Assembly (NCBI GenBank): GCA_020026275.1
Contig: JAHHQQ010000001.1
Span: 124,001 to 188,000, forward strand
Origin: Bacteroidales bacterium
Lineage (GTDB): Bacteria; Bacteroidota; Bacteroidia; Bacteroidales; UBA932
Direction of reading: 5' to 3'
Length of the DNA: 64,000 nucleotides
Position numbers and translations under genes: made by a program
The notes under the pieces: model-generated
What the model saw: only the letters and a program-made list of their open reading frames with translations
Database searches by the model: none
What the model was told of the DNA's origin: nothing
In this document: positions 55,476-63,732 of the stretch, in pieces
Layout: each line of letters starts with the position of its first letter
Position numbering within the stretch: position 1 is the first letter of the stretch

Positions 55476-55517
55476 TATTCCAGCGGAATAAGAATCATTT
55501 TATAGTGTTTTTCGACG

Positions 55518-55540
55518 GCTCCTTTCAGGAGCTATTTTTG
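55518..55540 (+). terminator. Attenuator-type terminator between the riboswitch and metK
   Basis: GCTCCT, loop TTC, AGGAGC, then TATTTTTG. It lies inside the metK leader, so it would have to be conditional. Confidence 0.7.
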
Positions 55541-55646
55541 TATCCGGCCCTTTTCGGAAACGGATTTTCCGACCAGAATCAAAGATTTCCCGTTTTTTCT
55601 CCCCCTCTTCGAGAAATGAGAAAACAGAAATATAAATTTTGATACA

Positions 55647-56981
55647 ATGAATTATTTATTTACATCCGAATCCGTATCTGAAGGACATCCTGACAAGGTT
55701 TCCGATCAGATTTCCGATGCCGTGCTCGACGAATTCCTGAGACAGGATCCAGAAGCGAAAGTGGCATGTGAGACCTTCTGCAGCACCGGTCTGGTGGTAG
55801 TAGGTGGCGAAGTCCGTTCTGAAGATGCCTATGTAGACATCCAGAACACCGTACGCCGTGTGATCAACACTATCGGCTACAACAAGGCCGACTACATGTT
55901 TGACAGTAATTCCTGCGGTGTGCTTTCCGCCATCCACGAGCAGAGCCAGGACATCAACAGAGGCGTGGTCCGCGAAGCAGCGGAAGACCAGGGCGCCGGA
56001 GACCAGGGAATGATGTTCGGTTATGCCTGCCATGATACCGAGGACTATATGCCGCTCCCATTGGCATTGTCCCACCGAACACTGGAAGTGCTGGCAGAAA
56101 TCAGACACAAGCACATAGAACTGATGCCTTACCTGCGTCCGGATTCAAAATCCCAGTTCACCATTGAATACGACGGAGACACCAACAAACCAGTCCGTAT
56201 CCACACCATTGTGGTGTCCACCCAACATGACAATTTCGTCTCAAGCGAATTGGGCAGCATGTCTTACGAGGATGCCGTCAAACAATATGGCCAGGCGAAG
56301 GTCGATGACGCGATGCATGCGAAAATCGAGAAAGACGTAAGGGAAATTCTGATTCCTATGGTCATGGAGACTCTTCCGGCAGAGACCGCCAAACTGTTCC
56401 AGGGCGATTTCATCCTGCATGTGAATCCGACTGGAAAATTCGTGATCGGTGGTCCTCACGGTGATACCGGTCTGACCGGTAGAAAGATCATCGTGGACAC
56501 TTACGGTGGAAAAGGCGCTCACGGTGGTGGAGCCTTCTCTGGAAAAGACCCTTCCAAAGTGGACCGTTCCGCAGCCTATGCAGCCCGCTACATTGCCAAG
56601 AACATGGTGGCTGCCGGCGTTGCAGATGAAATGCTGGTACAGGTAGCCTACGCAATTGGTGTAGCCCGTCCTGTCAGCATCTATGTGGACACCTATGGCA
56701 CTGCCGCCAAAGGAAAAGACGGCAAACCATTCTCAGACAGCTACATCGCTGAGCAGATCAACCAGCTGTTCGACCTCAGGCCAGCCAAGATCATCGAGAA
56801 GTTCCAGCTCAAGAACCCTATCTATGAGCCGACCGCCAGCTACGGCCACATGGGAAGAAAACCATACACCAAAGCCATGGAACTGATCCGTGACGGCAAG
56901 AAGGTCAACAAACTGGTCCAGTTCTTCGGATGGGAACTGCTGGACTCCGTGGACATGATCAAGAAAGCGTTCGAGCTCTAG
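55647..56981 (+). CDS. metK: S-adenosylmethionine synthetase
   Basis: 444 aa enzyme making S-adenosylmethionine from methionine and ATP. The start LFTSESVSEGHPDKVSDQIS is the MetK signature, GAGDQGMMFGYA is at about 116-127 and the P-loop-like GGGAFSGKDPSKVDRSAAY near 290. It is about 60 residues longer than the Escherichia coli enzyme, with the extra residues in the middle (SKSQFTIEYDGDTNKP and nearby); this is common in Bacteroidales. Expression is probably controlled by SAM through the leader. AAATTTT occurs 6 nt before the ATG. Confidence 0.97.
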   Translation: MNYLFTSESVSEGHPDKVSDQISDAVLDEFLRQDPEAKVACETFCSTGLVVVGGEVRSEDAYVDIQNTVRRVINTIGYNKADYMFDSNSCGVLSAIHEQSQDINRGVVREAAEDQGAGDQGMMFGYACHDTEDYMPLPLALSHRTLEVLAEIRHKHIELMPYLRPDSKSQFTIEYDGDTNKPVRIHTIVVSTQHDNFVSSELGSMSYEDAVKQYGQAKVDDAMHAKIEKDVREILIPMVMETLPAETAKLFQGDFILHVNPTGKFVIGGPHGDTGLTGRKIIVDTYGGKGAHGGGAFSGKDPSKVDRSAAYAARYIAKNMVAAGVADEMLVQVAYAIGVARPVSIYVDTYGTAAKGKDGKPFSDSYIAEQINQLFDLRPAKIIEKFQLKNPIYEPTASYGHMGRKPYTKAMELIRDGKKVNKLVQFFGWELLDSVDMIKKAFEL

Positions 56982-57001
56982 TCCGGACAGACCGAAAAGA
57001 C

Positions 57002-57036
57002 AAAAAGCAGGGTTGGAATCCAACCCTGCTTTTTTA
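57002..57036. terminator. Bidirectional terminator between metK and smpB
   Basis: AAAAAGCAGGGTTGG, loop AAT, CCAACCCTGCTTTTTT. Strong in both directions, for the convergent metK and smpB. Confidence 0.92.
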
Positions 57037-57054
57037 TTTCCAGCAATGGATCAG

Positions 57055-57507
57055 TTACATCCGCTCCATCTCGCGGCGCATGTCCTTCTCCTTGATGGAC
57101 TGTCGCTTGTCATACACCTTCTTACCGCGTGCGAGGGCGATATTGACCTTGGCATAGCCGTTTTCCGCAATGAACATTTTCGTTGCGATGATGGTCAGAC
57201 CCTTCTGTTTCACAGCATTCTGCAGATGACGCAGCTCCTTCTTGGTCAGAAGCAGCTTGCGGTCTCTCGCCGGCTCGTGCTGTCCCCATGAACCCCAGAA
57301 ATATTGGGCAATGTTCATTCCCTTGATATAGAGCTGGCCACGGAGATCAAAATAGCAGAAGGAATCGACAAGGGATGCCTTGCCGGAACGGATGGACTTG
57401 ATCTCGGTTCCGACGAGCACGATACCTGCGGTATAGGTCTCCAGGAATTCGTAATCGAAAGAGGCCCTACGGTTGCTGATAGATATTTTGCTTTTTGCTT
57501 TCGGCAT
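57055..57507 (-). CDS. smpB: SmpB, tmRNA-binding protein
   Basis: 150 aa partner of tmRNA in rescue of stalled ribosomes. Conserved features: NRRASFDYEFLETYTAGIVLVGTE in the first strands, the EIKSIRSGKASL segment, GSWGQHEPARDRKLLL and the basic tail ALARGKKVYDKRQSIKEKD, which inserts into the ribosomal mRNA channel. Complete and of normal length. A -7 box (TATATTTG, minus strand) lies at 57568-57575. The ssrA gene is not in the window. Confidence 0.97.
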   Translation of the reverse strand: MPKAKSKISISNRRASFDYEFLETYTAGIVLVGTEIKSIRSGKASLVDSFCYFDLRGQLYIKGMNIAQYFWGSWGQHEPARDRKLLLTKKELRHLQNAVKQKGLTIIATKMFIAENGYAKVNIALARGKKVYDKRQSIKEKDMRREMERM

Positions 57508-57567
57508 AGTCTGCTACATTTAGTCTTCATTTCCTGACAAACAATCTGTTTGCTCAAGTTGGAAATG

Positions 57568-57575
57568 CAAATATA
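57568..57575 (-). promoter_or_regulatory. -7 box for smpB
   Basis: Minus-strand TATATTTG followed by CA, 61 bp upstream of the smpB start. Confidence 0.55.
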
Positions 57576-57634
57576 CCATTATTTGCTTAACTTTTAAGAT
57601 ATTTGCAGAATTGAAGGAGAAAGCCCATAGAATC

Positions 57635-58453
57635 ATGACCAAGAAAAAAGGAAATTTCAATTCACCGATTGCCCCACTGCCTGAACCCGAGCAGATTGAT
57701 GCTGCTGGAGTGCTGCAGTCCTATCTGGATGGAGAGATCGATCTGATCTGCGTTCTCGGGCCGACCGCTTCGGGCAAGACCCGCTATGCCGTGCAGCTGG
57801 CACGGGAATTCAACCGGCTCTGCCGGGACGGAGCAGGAAACCTTCCGGGGCAGAATGCCCCTGCTGCGGAAATCATTTCAGCGGACTCCCGACAATTCTA
57901 CCGGGGGATGGACATCGGCACAGGAAAAGACCTGGAAGAATACGAAGAGATCCCATATCATCTGATCGACATCTGTCCGGCCGGTTACCGGTACAATATC
58001 TACCAGTATCAGCAGGACTTTGAAAAGGTCTATGCCGACCTGCGCGAAAGGCACCGCATCCCCATTCTTTGTGGCGGTTCCGGGCTCTATATCAAGGCGG
58101 CGGTGGAAGCCTATTTCAGCACGACAGCCCAGAAACTGAAAGTCTATTATATCGGTACTCTGGTATCCAGAGAAGAACGGGTCCGCAGGATTGACCGGCG
58201 GCTGGATGCCCGTCTGGAAGAAGGGATGGTCGAGGAGATCCGGGGGCTGCTCGACAGCGGAATTGCCGCAGAAGACCTCATCTACTATGGTCTGGAATAC
58301 AAATATGTGACCTTGTATGTGACCGGAGAGCTGACCTACGACGAGATGCGCACCCAGCTGGCCCATGAAATCCACCGGTTCGCCAAGCGTCAGATGACCT
58401 GGTTCCGGAGTCTGGAGAAGCAGGGCACTCTCATCCACTGGACACAGATCTAA
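57635..58453 (+). CDS. MiaA-like tRNA dimethylallyltransferase, shortened form
   Basis: 272 aa from ATG 57635. MiaA transfers a dimethylallyl group to A37 of tRNAs reading U-starting codons. Present: P-loop GPTASGKT (42-49), SADSRQFYRGMDIGTGK (82-98), YHLID (108-112), GGSGLYIKA (147-155), and the tRNA-contact end RFAKRQMTWFR (248-258). The region normally between GGxGLYI and the late strand, about 80-90 residues with the insertion domain and HPNDxxR-RALE helix, is missing: the sequence runs from AVEAYF directly to KVYYIGTLVSREERVRRID. An extra loop occurs at 62-78. Bacteroidales often carry two miaA genes, so this may be the specialised paralogue, and activity is uncertain. A one-mismatch -7 box (GATATTTG) lies at 57598. 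Confidence 0.8.
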   Translation: MTKKKGNFNSPIAPLPEPEQIDAAGVLQSYLDGEIDLICVLGPTASGKTRYAVQLAREFNRLCRDGAGNLPGQNAPAAEIISADSRQFYRGMDIGTGKDLEEYEEIPYHLIDICPAGYRYNIYQYQQDFEKVYADLRERHRIPILCGGSGLYIKAAVEAYFSTTAQKLKVYYIGTLVSREERVRRIDRRLDARLEEGMVEEIRGLLDSGIAAEDLIYYGLEYKYVTLYVTGELTYDEMRTQLAHEIHRFAKRQMTWFRSLEKQGTLIHWTQI

Positions 58454-58454
58454 A

Positions 58455-58482
58455 AAAAATGGAGACCTTGTGCAAGGTCTCC
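58455..58482 (-). terminator. Terminator of the trmB-DUF1080 unit
   Basis: GGAGACCTTG and CAAGGTCTCC form a 10-bp stem; on the minus strand it is followed by ATTTTTTTT. Confidence 0.88.
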
Positions 58483-58489
58483 AAAACGA

Positions 58490-59776
58490 CTAAAGTTCCT
58501 GAAGTTCCAAATTTCTCCAACGGACTTTGATTCCTCCACCATCGTGAATCTGGAGGCAGATCCGGCCTTGTGCCGCTCCGATCTTCTCATCACGGAGATC
58601 CGTCATCGGTTCACCGTTGAGCCAGGTCTGGAGGTGGTCGCCTTCCAGACGGATGCGCAACTGGTTCCAGTCTCCGTATTTGAGGATATTCTCCTTCTCG
58701 TCAGGGATCTGATAGAGCCAGCCTCTACCATAAGATTCATAGACTCCACCGGTATCGTGATTGACTGGGGCTACTTCCACCTGCCAGCCATGGACACGGA
58801 CACCTTCCGGTACAAATGAACGGATGAAGACTCCGGAATTGCCGTCGGACTCCTGTTTGAATTCAAGAGTCAGTTCAAAGTCATCGTAATATTTCTGGGT
58901 TCCCAAATAGCCATAGGCCTTGTCCTTGCCACTCTCGCAGACCAGGTCACCCTCTTCCACGTACCATTTTTCGGTACCGTATACCTGCCAGCCGGTCAAG
59001 TCCTTGCCATTGAACAGAGATACCTTCTCCGGTTTGGCAGGAAGTTCCTTGATCTTGATGTTCTTGAACCATGCCGGATAGCCATGGTCCTGAAGACAGA
59101 TCAGTCCCTTGCGAGCCATACCGTATTCCGGGCAGTCCTCCCATTTTCCGCTGTTCTTGCGGGCCAGCCAATCTGGTGTCCAGGCATCAAATTCCACCGT
59201 TTTCTTGCCATTGAGGAAATAGGTGGCGTGGCCATTGTCAAAGATGATCTTGGAAGTGTTCCACTCTCCTGCCGGCTTCATGATACGGGCCTCCAGGTCT
59301 GGAATGTACATGGCGTAATCCACTGCACAGCGCTGCCAGTCCAGCAGCTGGTACCCATCGTTCATCTCGGCGAAGTGTTCTTCGTCAATGAGCTGATATT
59401 CAGGACCGGTCACAAACGGATATTTGAATTCCGGACCTTCCTGGACATGATAGATCATGCCGCTATTGCCTCCCTTTGAGATTTTCCAGTCCCATTGCAG
59501 TTCAAAGTTCTCGAACTGCTGGTCATAGACGATGTAGCCGGAGAACTCGTTTCCGTCTCCTTTCGCTTCAATCATCCCCTTTTCGACGGTCCAAGGACCG
59601 GTCAGTTCCGTACCGTTGTAATCTCTCCAGCCATCGAGGGTCTTGCCATCAAAAAGCAGCTGCCATCCTTCGGCTTTCTCTTCTGCGGTCAGCGTATTGT
59701 CTCCGCCCTGGCAGGAGACGGCACCGGTCAACAACGCAGTGCCGGCCAATGCTGATAAAATCTTTGAAATATTCAT
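58490..59776 (-). CDS. Two-domain DUF1080 (3-keto-disaccharide hydrolase family) lipoprotein
   Basis: 428 aa, lipobox AVSC (Cys22). Two tandem concanavalin-like DUF1080 domains at about 35-245 and 250-428. Each begins with LFDGK-(T/D)-L-(D/T)-GW (GWQLLFDGKTLDGWRDY; KVSLFNGKDLTGWQVY) and has a WxVE/WYVEEG strand, FELxxxxK, SGxxY/SGVFIRS and a G-EYQ or GWQVEV loop. Family members are linked to glycan or 3-keto-sugar breakdown. It is last in the minus-strand cluster, 40 bp after trmB, without sugar genes nearby. Enzyme role and substrate remain unproven. Confidence 0.85.
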   Translation of the reverse strand: MNISKILSALAGTALLTGAVSCQGGDNTLTAEEKAEGWQLLFDGKTLDGWRDYNGTELTGPWTVEKGMIEAKGDGNEFSGYIVYDQQFENFELQWDWKISKGGNSGMIYHVQEGPEFKYPFVTGPEYQLIDEEHFAEMNDGYQLLDWQRCAVDYAMYIPDLEARIMKPAGEWNTSKIIFDNGHATYFLNGKKTVEFDAWTPDWLARKNSGKWEDCPEYGMARKGLICLQDHGYPAWFKNIKIKELPAKPEKVSLFNGKDLTGWQVYGTEKWYVEEGDLVCESGKDKAYGYLGTQKYYDDFELTLEFKQESDGNSGVFIRSFVPEGVRVHGWQVEVAPVNHDTGGVYESYGRGWLYQIPDEKENILKYGDWNQLRIRLEGDHLQTWLNGEPMTDLRDEKIGAAQGRICLQIHDGGGIKVRWRNLELQEL

Positions 59777-59816
59777 ACTTTGTGTTATTGGTTATCAATC
59801 TTGGTGTTCTTTCCGG

Positions 59817-60653
59817 TCAGACATTGCGCAGATGTCCGAAAGTGCGACGTCCTCCTTCCACTGCCTTCCAATAGTCCACATCCCATTCCGGCTGGACAAA
59901 TTCTCCTTCATGGTCAATCTGGAAGGAAAGGTAGGTGATTTTGAGTCCTTGCTCCAGAAACATCTTCTCATAGTAAGTCTGCACTTCAAAGAGGGCATCT
60001 ACCGCATCTTTGCCGCAAATGGATGCGACTCCGCTGTGATACAGATCCTCACGACCCTCTCCATACAGGTCATCGGCACAGGCCAGGATCTTCAGATGGT
60101 TCTGCAAAGCGACTTCCTTGCTGTAGTGATGCAGAAATTGGCTGTCCGTCTTGAGGTGGACAATACCTCCCGGCTTGAGGAAATGACGGTAACGTTCCAG
60201 GAACATAGGACTGGTCAGACGTTTGTTTTCACTCTTGATCTGCGGGTCAGAAAAAGTCAGCCAAAGTTCTGAAATCTCTCCTGGTGCAAAGAATGCCTCG
60301 ATGAATTCGATACGGGTACGCAAAAAAGCGACATTGGACAACTGATTCTCGGTGGCATATTTGGCCCCTTTCCAGAGACGGGCTCCTTTGATATCCACTC
60401 CGATATAGTTGAAATCGTTGTTTCTCATACCCAGATCAACTGTATATTCACCTCGTCCGCAACCCAGTTCAACTACGACAGGGCGGTCATTCCCGAACAT
60501 TTTCTTGTTCCAATTCCCCTTGATCGGATGATCGTTGAGATGGAGTCCTGTCTTCCTCTCTCCGGAGGATGCTATCACCTCGTCTGAAGAAGGTTGCAGA
60601 AGACATGAGAAACTCTCGTTTTCCTTGAACTTTCTTAATTTTCCGTGTCCCAT
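59817..60653 (-). CDS. trmB: tRNA (guanine-N7-)-methyltransferase TrmB
   Basis: 278 aa SAM-dependent enzyme that makes m7G46 in tRNA. SAM motif I is ELGCGRGEYTVDLG near 61-74. GVDIKGARLWKG is motif II, and LTFSDPQIKSENKRLTSPMF is the TrmB catalytic segment, in which the usual PDPWPKxRHxKRR is altered to SDPQIKSENKRL, as in other Bacteroidetes homologues. FLKPGG then HLKTD follow. An extension of about 55 residues precedes the fold and the C terminus has about 15 extra residues (YWKAVEGGRRTFGHL). Same-strand neighbour of gldH. Confidence 0.9.
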   Translation of the reverse strand: MGHGKLRKFKENESFSCLLQPSSDEVIASSGERKTGLHLNDHPIKGNWNKKMFGNDRPVVVELGCGRGEYTVDLGMRNNDFNYIGVDIKGARLWKGAKYATENQLSNVAFLRTRIEFIEAFFAPGEISELWLTFSDPQIKSENKRLTSPMFLERYRHFLKPGGIVHLKTDSQFLHHYSKEVALQNHLKILACADDLYGEGREDLYHSGVASICGKDAVDALFEVQTYYEKMFLEQGLKITYLSFQIDHEGEFVQPEWDVDYWKAVEGGRRTFGHLRNV

Positions 60654-60709
60654 TTTGATTTATGCTGTTTTTATAAGATTGTCAAATTAACATTTTCAGG
60701 AGGAAGACA

Positions 60710-61189
60710 TCAGTGTTTCTCCAACTGTAGTCCTATCCCTAAAAGTTGAGAACCAGCTACACAAGAGTCCGGTACCGAAATTTTGATCTTCCATTTTCCT
60801 CTTTCTCTGGGAACGAACCCCTCCCGATAAGAAGCGGCTAATTGCTTGCTGTAAAAATCCCCTCCAATAAACGCATCTCGATTGAGACAAGCATCCTCTT
60901 CATAGAGAGAATCTGTCGGAGACTGCCAAAGAAAATGCAAAGGAAGATTTTCAAAAGAGGCGAATTCCCTGTCATCGCATTCCATATTGACCCCTACACG
61001 AAGATCATAGCTGGAGAGTGGTTGGGAGAAATCCAGTTCGAATACGTATTGTCCAAAAGCATCTTTCTGATAATCATGTACATACATCTCTTCAGAAGAA
61101 GGACGTGAACATGCGGAGCCCAGTGCCAATATCAGGCCCCACACAAAAATCAATCCTCCTTTTTCCTGTATCTTCCCCATCTGTATCAT
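60710..61189 (-). CDS. gldH: GldH-like lipoprotein
   Basis: 159 aa, lipobox GSAC (Cys27), a beta-rich Bacteroidota lipoprotein. GldH is needed for gliding in Flavobacterium and is retained in non-gliding Bacteroidales with unknown role. Recognised by the start of the mature part (YVHDYQKDAF, VFELDFSQPLSSYDLRVGVN), the Leu/Phe-Trp strand PLHFLW and the final LLGIGLQLEK. The position directly after ricT, with a 4-base overlap (ATGA), is the standard Bacteroidales order and supports the call. Confidence 0.82.
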   Translation of the reverse strand: MIQMGKIQEKGGLIFVWGLILALGSACSRPSSEEMYVHDYQKDAFGQYVFELDFSQPLSSYDLRVGVNMECDDREFASFENLPLHFLWQSPTDSLYEEDACLNRDAFIGGDFYSKQLAASYREGFVPRERGKWKIKISVPDSCVAGSQLLGIGLQLEKH

Positions 61190-62589
61190 TCTTTTTCTGA
61201 ATTGGCAGGTTTCCCTGCCTTATCAGATATTTTTCCCCCATTTCGACTACCGTTTCCTGGATTCTCCTGTTTCTGTCCGTTGCGTTGTGCCCTGGAACTC
61301 TTGGCGTTGCGAACCTCGCGAGAACCTTTTTGTCCTCCCTTGCCATTGTCGCGGTTCCGGTTGTTTTCACGATTTTTCTTTTCGTCACGGGAACGTGCTT
61401 CCTGAGGAGCCACTTTCTTGGCAGCCTCCGCTTCTTCACGATTCCGGTTGCCACCACCATTGCCTGATCGGCCTGACTTCTTTCGGTTGCGTTTCTTGTT
61501 GCTGTTATCAAAACGGGAAATGCTGTCATCACCGACAGCCGTCACGAATTCTGGCAATGGCTGCTCTTCCTCCACTTTGAGGGATTCCGGTTTGCCTCCA
61601 TTGCGATTCATCTTCATGATGGAGCGCACTTCACTGATAGTCAAAGGATAAATACTAGCCATAGAACCTTTGTCATAAGAAAAATACAGAATACCCTTCA
61701 ACACGTCTGTCTTGACAAGGAAAGCCTGTCCATCTTCAAATTCCAATGGCTCATTGATACGTGGTATCTGAGACTGGGCATCCAGATAGGTGGCAACCTC
61801 ATAATTGAGGCAGCATTTCAGCTTGCCGCACTGCCCGGCCAGTTTCTGCGGGTTCAATGAAAGGTCCTGGCATCTTGCAGCAGAAGTGGTGATAGACTTG
61901 AAGTTGGTAATATAATTGGCGCAGCAGAGTTCTCGTCCGCAGACGCCGAGTCCACCGATCAGACCGGCTTCCTGACGCGCACCTATCTGCTTCATTTCAA
62001 TCCTGATACGGAATTCTTCGGCAAACACCTTGATCAGCTGACGGAAATCCACACGACCGTCAGCTATGTAATAGAAAATAGCCTTGGTTCCATCCCCCTG
62101 GAACTCGACATCTCCTATCTTCATCTCCAACCCCAATTCAGTGGCAATTTGACGCGCACGAATCATGACACTCTGTTCTCTTGCGATGGCTTCCTGCCAT
62201 TTTTCAATATCAAAAGTATTGGCTTTCCGGTAGATACGGCGCACTTCCATTGTTTCCGGATCAAAATTCTTGCATTTCATTTGGCGTCCTACGACAGGAC
62301 CTTCCAAAGTGATGATTCCCAGATCATGACCGGTCTGAGATTCCACTACCACCAAATCACCAATCTTGAGACTTTGACCGGACTCATTCCGATAGAAGCC
62401 CTTCCTCGTGTTCTTGAACCGGACCTCAAAGAAGTTGGCGAATTGTTCCTGACGGACTCCGTTGAGCCAGTTGTGAGACCTCAGTTTGCAGCAGCCAATG
62501 CGATAACTACATTTCAAGTCATCATTCTGGTCTCTTGTGACCGTACAACCTCTGCTGCAATCGAAATATATATTTTCGTTTTCGTTCAT
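61186..62589 (-). CDS. ricT: RicT/YaaT-like PSP1 domain protein
   Basis: 467 aa. The PSP1 region covers about 40-310, with CSYRIGCCKLRSHNWL near the N terminus, GLGVCGRELCCANYI and then CQDLSLNPQKLAGQCGKLKCCLNYE, the cysteine pattern of the RicT/YaaT Fe-S-associated family. RicT homologues work with RicA and RicF in RNase Y control in Bacillus; the Bacteroidota role is unknown. From about residue 355 the protein becomes a low-complexity Asn/Arg/Lys/Glu tail (KKRNRKKSGRSGNGGGNRN and similar), about 110 residues long, likely disordered and RNA-binding. Six bases after holB. Confidence 0.9.
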   Translation of the reverse strand: MNENENIYFDCSRGCTVTRDQNDDLKCSYRIGCCKLRSHNWLNGVRQEQFANFFEVRFKNTRKGFYRNESGQSLKIGDLVVVESQTGHDLGIITLEGPVVGRQMKCKNFDPETMEVRRIYRKANTFDIEKWQEAIAREQSVMIRARQIATELGLEMKIGDVEFQGDGTKAIFYYIADGRVDFRQLIKVFAEEFRIRIEMKQIGARQEAGLIGGLGVCGRELCCANYITNFKSITTSAARCQDLSLNPQKLAGQCGKLKCCLNYEVATYLDAQSQIPRINEPLEFEDGQAFLVKTDVLKGILYFSYDKGSMASIYPLTISEVRSIMKMNRNGGKPESLKVEEEQPLPEFVTAVGDDSISRFDNSNKKRNRKKSGRSGNGGGNRNREEAEAAKKVAPQEARSRDEKKNRENNRNRDNGKGGQKGSREVRNAKSSRAQRNGQKQENPGNGSRNGGKISDKAGKPANSEKE

Positions 62590-62595
62590 AATTAA

Positions 62596-63729
62596 TTATA
62601 TAGCAGTGAACATCCGTGTGACCAAATTGCAGAAGACAATCTTTTGATTGACATTCCGCTCGACCAACAAGGATGCCCTATCCAAAAACATCATTGATTT
62701 ACGAGAAAAACTCCTTTTGACCGATAAGGCCATCTTTTCATAGAAATCCTTCTCTTCCGGAGCGATGCCGGCCAATCCTTCCATATGCTGCTGCACGAGA
62801 AAAATCTTACGGATACACTCTCCTGCAAAAGTACAAAAAGCTTTCTGTTTTTCTCTAGAATCCAACCCGGCCAAATCCTCACCCAGCTGCAAGGTTCCTT
62901 CCAGATCACGACGAATCAGACAGTCCATCAGATCGGAAAAAAGATCAAAAGTGACGGAGGAAAGATATTGGTCTGACAACATATACAAAGCTTGTCCCAC
63001 ACTACCGCCAGCATACTGTGCAACCCGTTCCGCATCGTCCTGCCCAACGTGAAACTCATTTTCAAGAACACGAACGATTTCCTCAGCAGGAGCTGGTACC
63101 ACCCGGATCCGCAGGCAACGGGAAGCGACGGTCTTCATCACCTCTTCTGGAGCATGGGTCACAAGAAGAAAAATAGTCCTCGAGTCCGGTTCTTCAATCT
63201 CTTTCAAAAGAGAGTTGGCGGCCGCAGCGTTCATCTTTTCCGGCAACCAGATGACAATGGCCCGATAGCTGTCCGTAACAGTAGCAAGAGACACTTTCTG
63301 TAAAATATCCTTCGCTTCAGCGATACCGACAAGACCACTTTTCTTTTCAATTCCCAAAGCTTCCGTCAGTTCATTTTCCAAAAAATAGGGATTCTTCATC
63401 GCCAATTCACGCCACAGGTGGACAAAATCGTCCGAGACCAACTTACTGACTTCTCCCGATACCTTGCGGCCGGAAGTGACGGGAAAGGTATAATGGATAT
63501 CCGGATGCAGGAATCGGGCAATCTGCTGACATGAAGGACACTGTCCGCAAGATTCATTCCCCCGTTTCTGTCCGCAGTCAAGATATTCCAAAAAAGCTTG
63601 GATCAATGCCAGAGCACCACCTCCCTCGTCCTCATGAAACAGCATGGCGTGTGGCACACGCCCGCTGTCCACGATATGGACTAGAGCCTTCTTGACTTCC
63701 TCATTACCTGCGATTTCCGAAAATTTCAT
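62596..63729 (-). CDS. holB: DNA polymerase III subunit delta' (HolB)
   Basis: 377 aa clamp-loader subunit. It has FSEIAGNEEVKKALVHIVDSGRVPHAMLFHE at the start and a zinc module with cysteines 52, 61, 64 and 67, then HPD(I)HY and the delta' Walker-B-like strand AIVIWLPEKMNAAAANSLLKEIEEP, sensor 1 and the SRC motif (VASRCLRIRV). The P-loop reads HEDEGGGAL, without the lysine, so the subunit is not an ATPase; this is usual for delta'. The cluster polyprenyl synthetase-holB-ricT-gldH-trmB is tight (gaps of 3-60 bp). Confidence 0.93.
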   Translation of the reverse strand: MKFSEIAGNEEVKKALVHIVDSGRVPHAMLFHEDEGGGALALIQAFLEYLDCGQKRGNESCGQCPSCQQIARFLHPDIHYTFPVTSGRKVSGEVSKLVSDDFVHLWRELAMKNPYFLENELTEALGIEKKSGLVGIAEAKDILQKVSLATVTDSYRAIVIWLPEKMNAAAANSLLKEIEEPDSRTIFLLVTHAPEEVMKTVASRCLRIRVVPAPAEEIVRVLENEFHVGQDDAERVAQYAGGSVGQALYMLSDQYLSSVTFDLFSDLMDCLIRRDLEGTLQLGEDLAGLDSREKQKAFCTFAGECIRKIFLVQQHMEGLAGIAPEEKDFYEKMALSVKRSFSRKSMMFLDRASLLVERNVNQKIVFCNLVTRMFTAI

Positions 63730-63732
63730 TTC

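Larger units (their letters stand above)
55219..55646. other. 428-bp divergent intergenic region: receptor promoter, palindrome, metK promoter, riboswitch, attenuator
   Basis: From left to right: the minus-strand TATATTTG of the receptor gene (55249-55256); a 10-bp palindrome CGTTTAAACG (55312-55321), a possible operator; the metK promoter (55379-55409); the SAM-II-like aptamer (55424-55475); and a terminator hairpin (55518-55540). A further hairpin, TCGGAAA/TTTTCCGA, lies near 55554. No coding potential seen. Confidence 0.7.

Noticed and set aside
60030..60650. Altered catalytic segment in TrmB (SDPQIKSENKRL in place of PDPWPKxRHxKRR) as evidence for a new enzyme.
   Set aside because: As far as I recall, Bacteroidota TrmB homologues share this form; the SAM site and overall fold are standard.
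62596..63729. Degenerate P-loop in HolB as a sign of pseudogenisation.
   Set aside because: Delta' subunits commonly lack ATPase activity; zinc module and SRC motif are intact and the reading frame is open, so this is normal.
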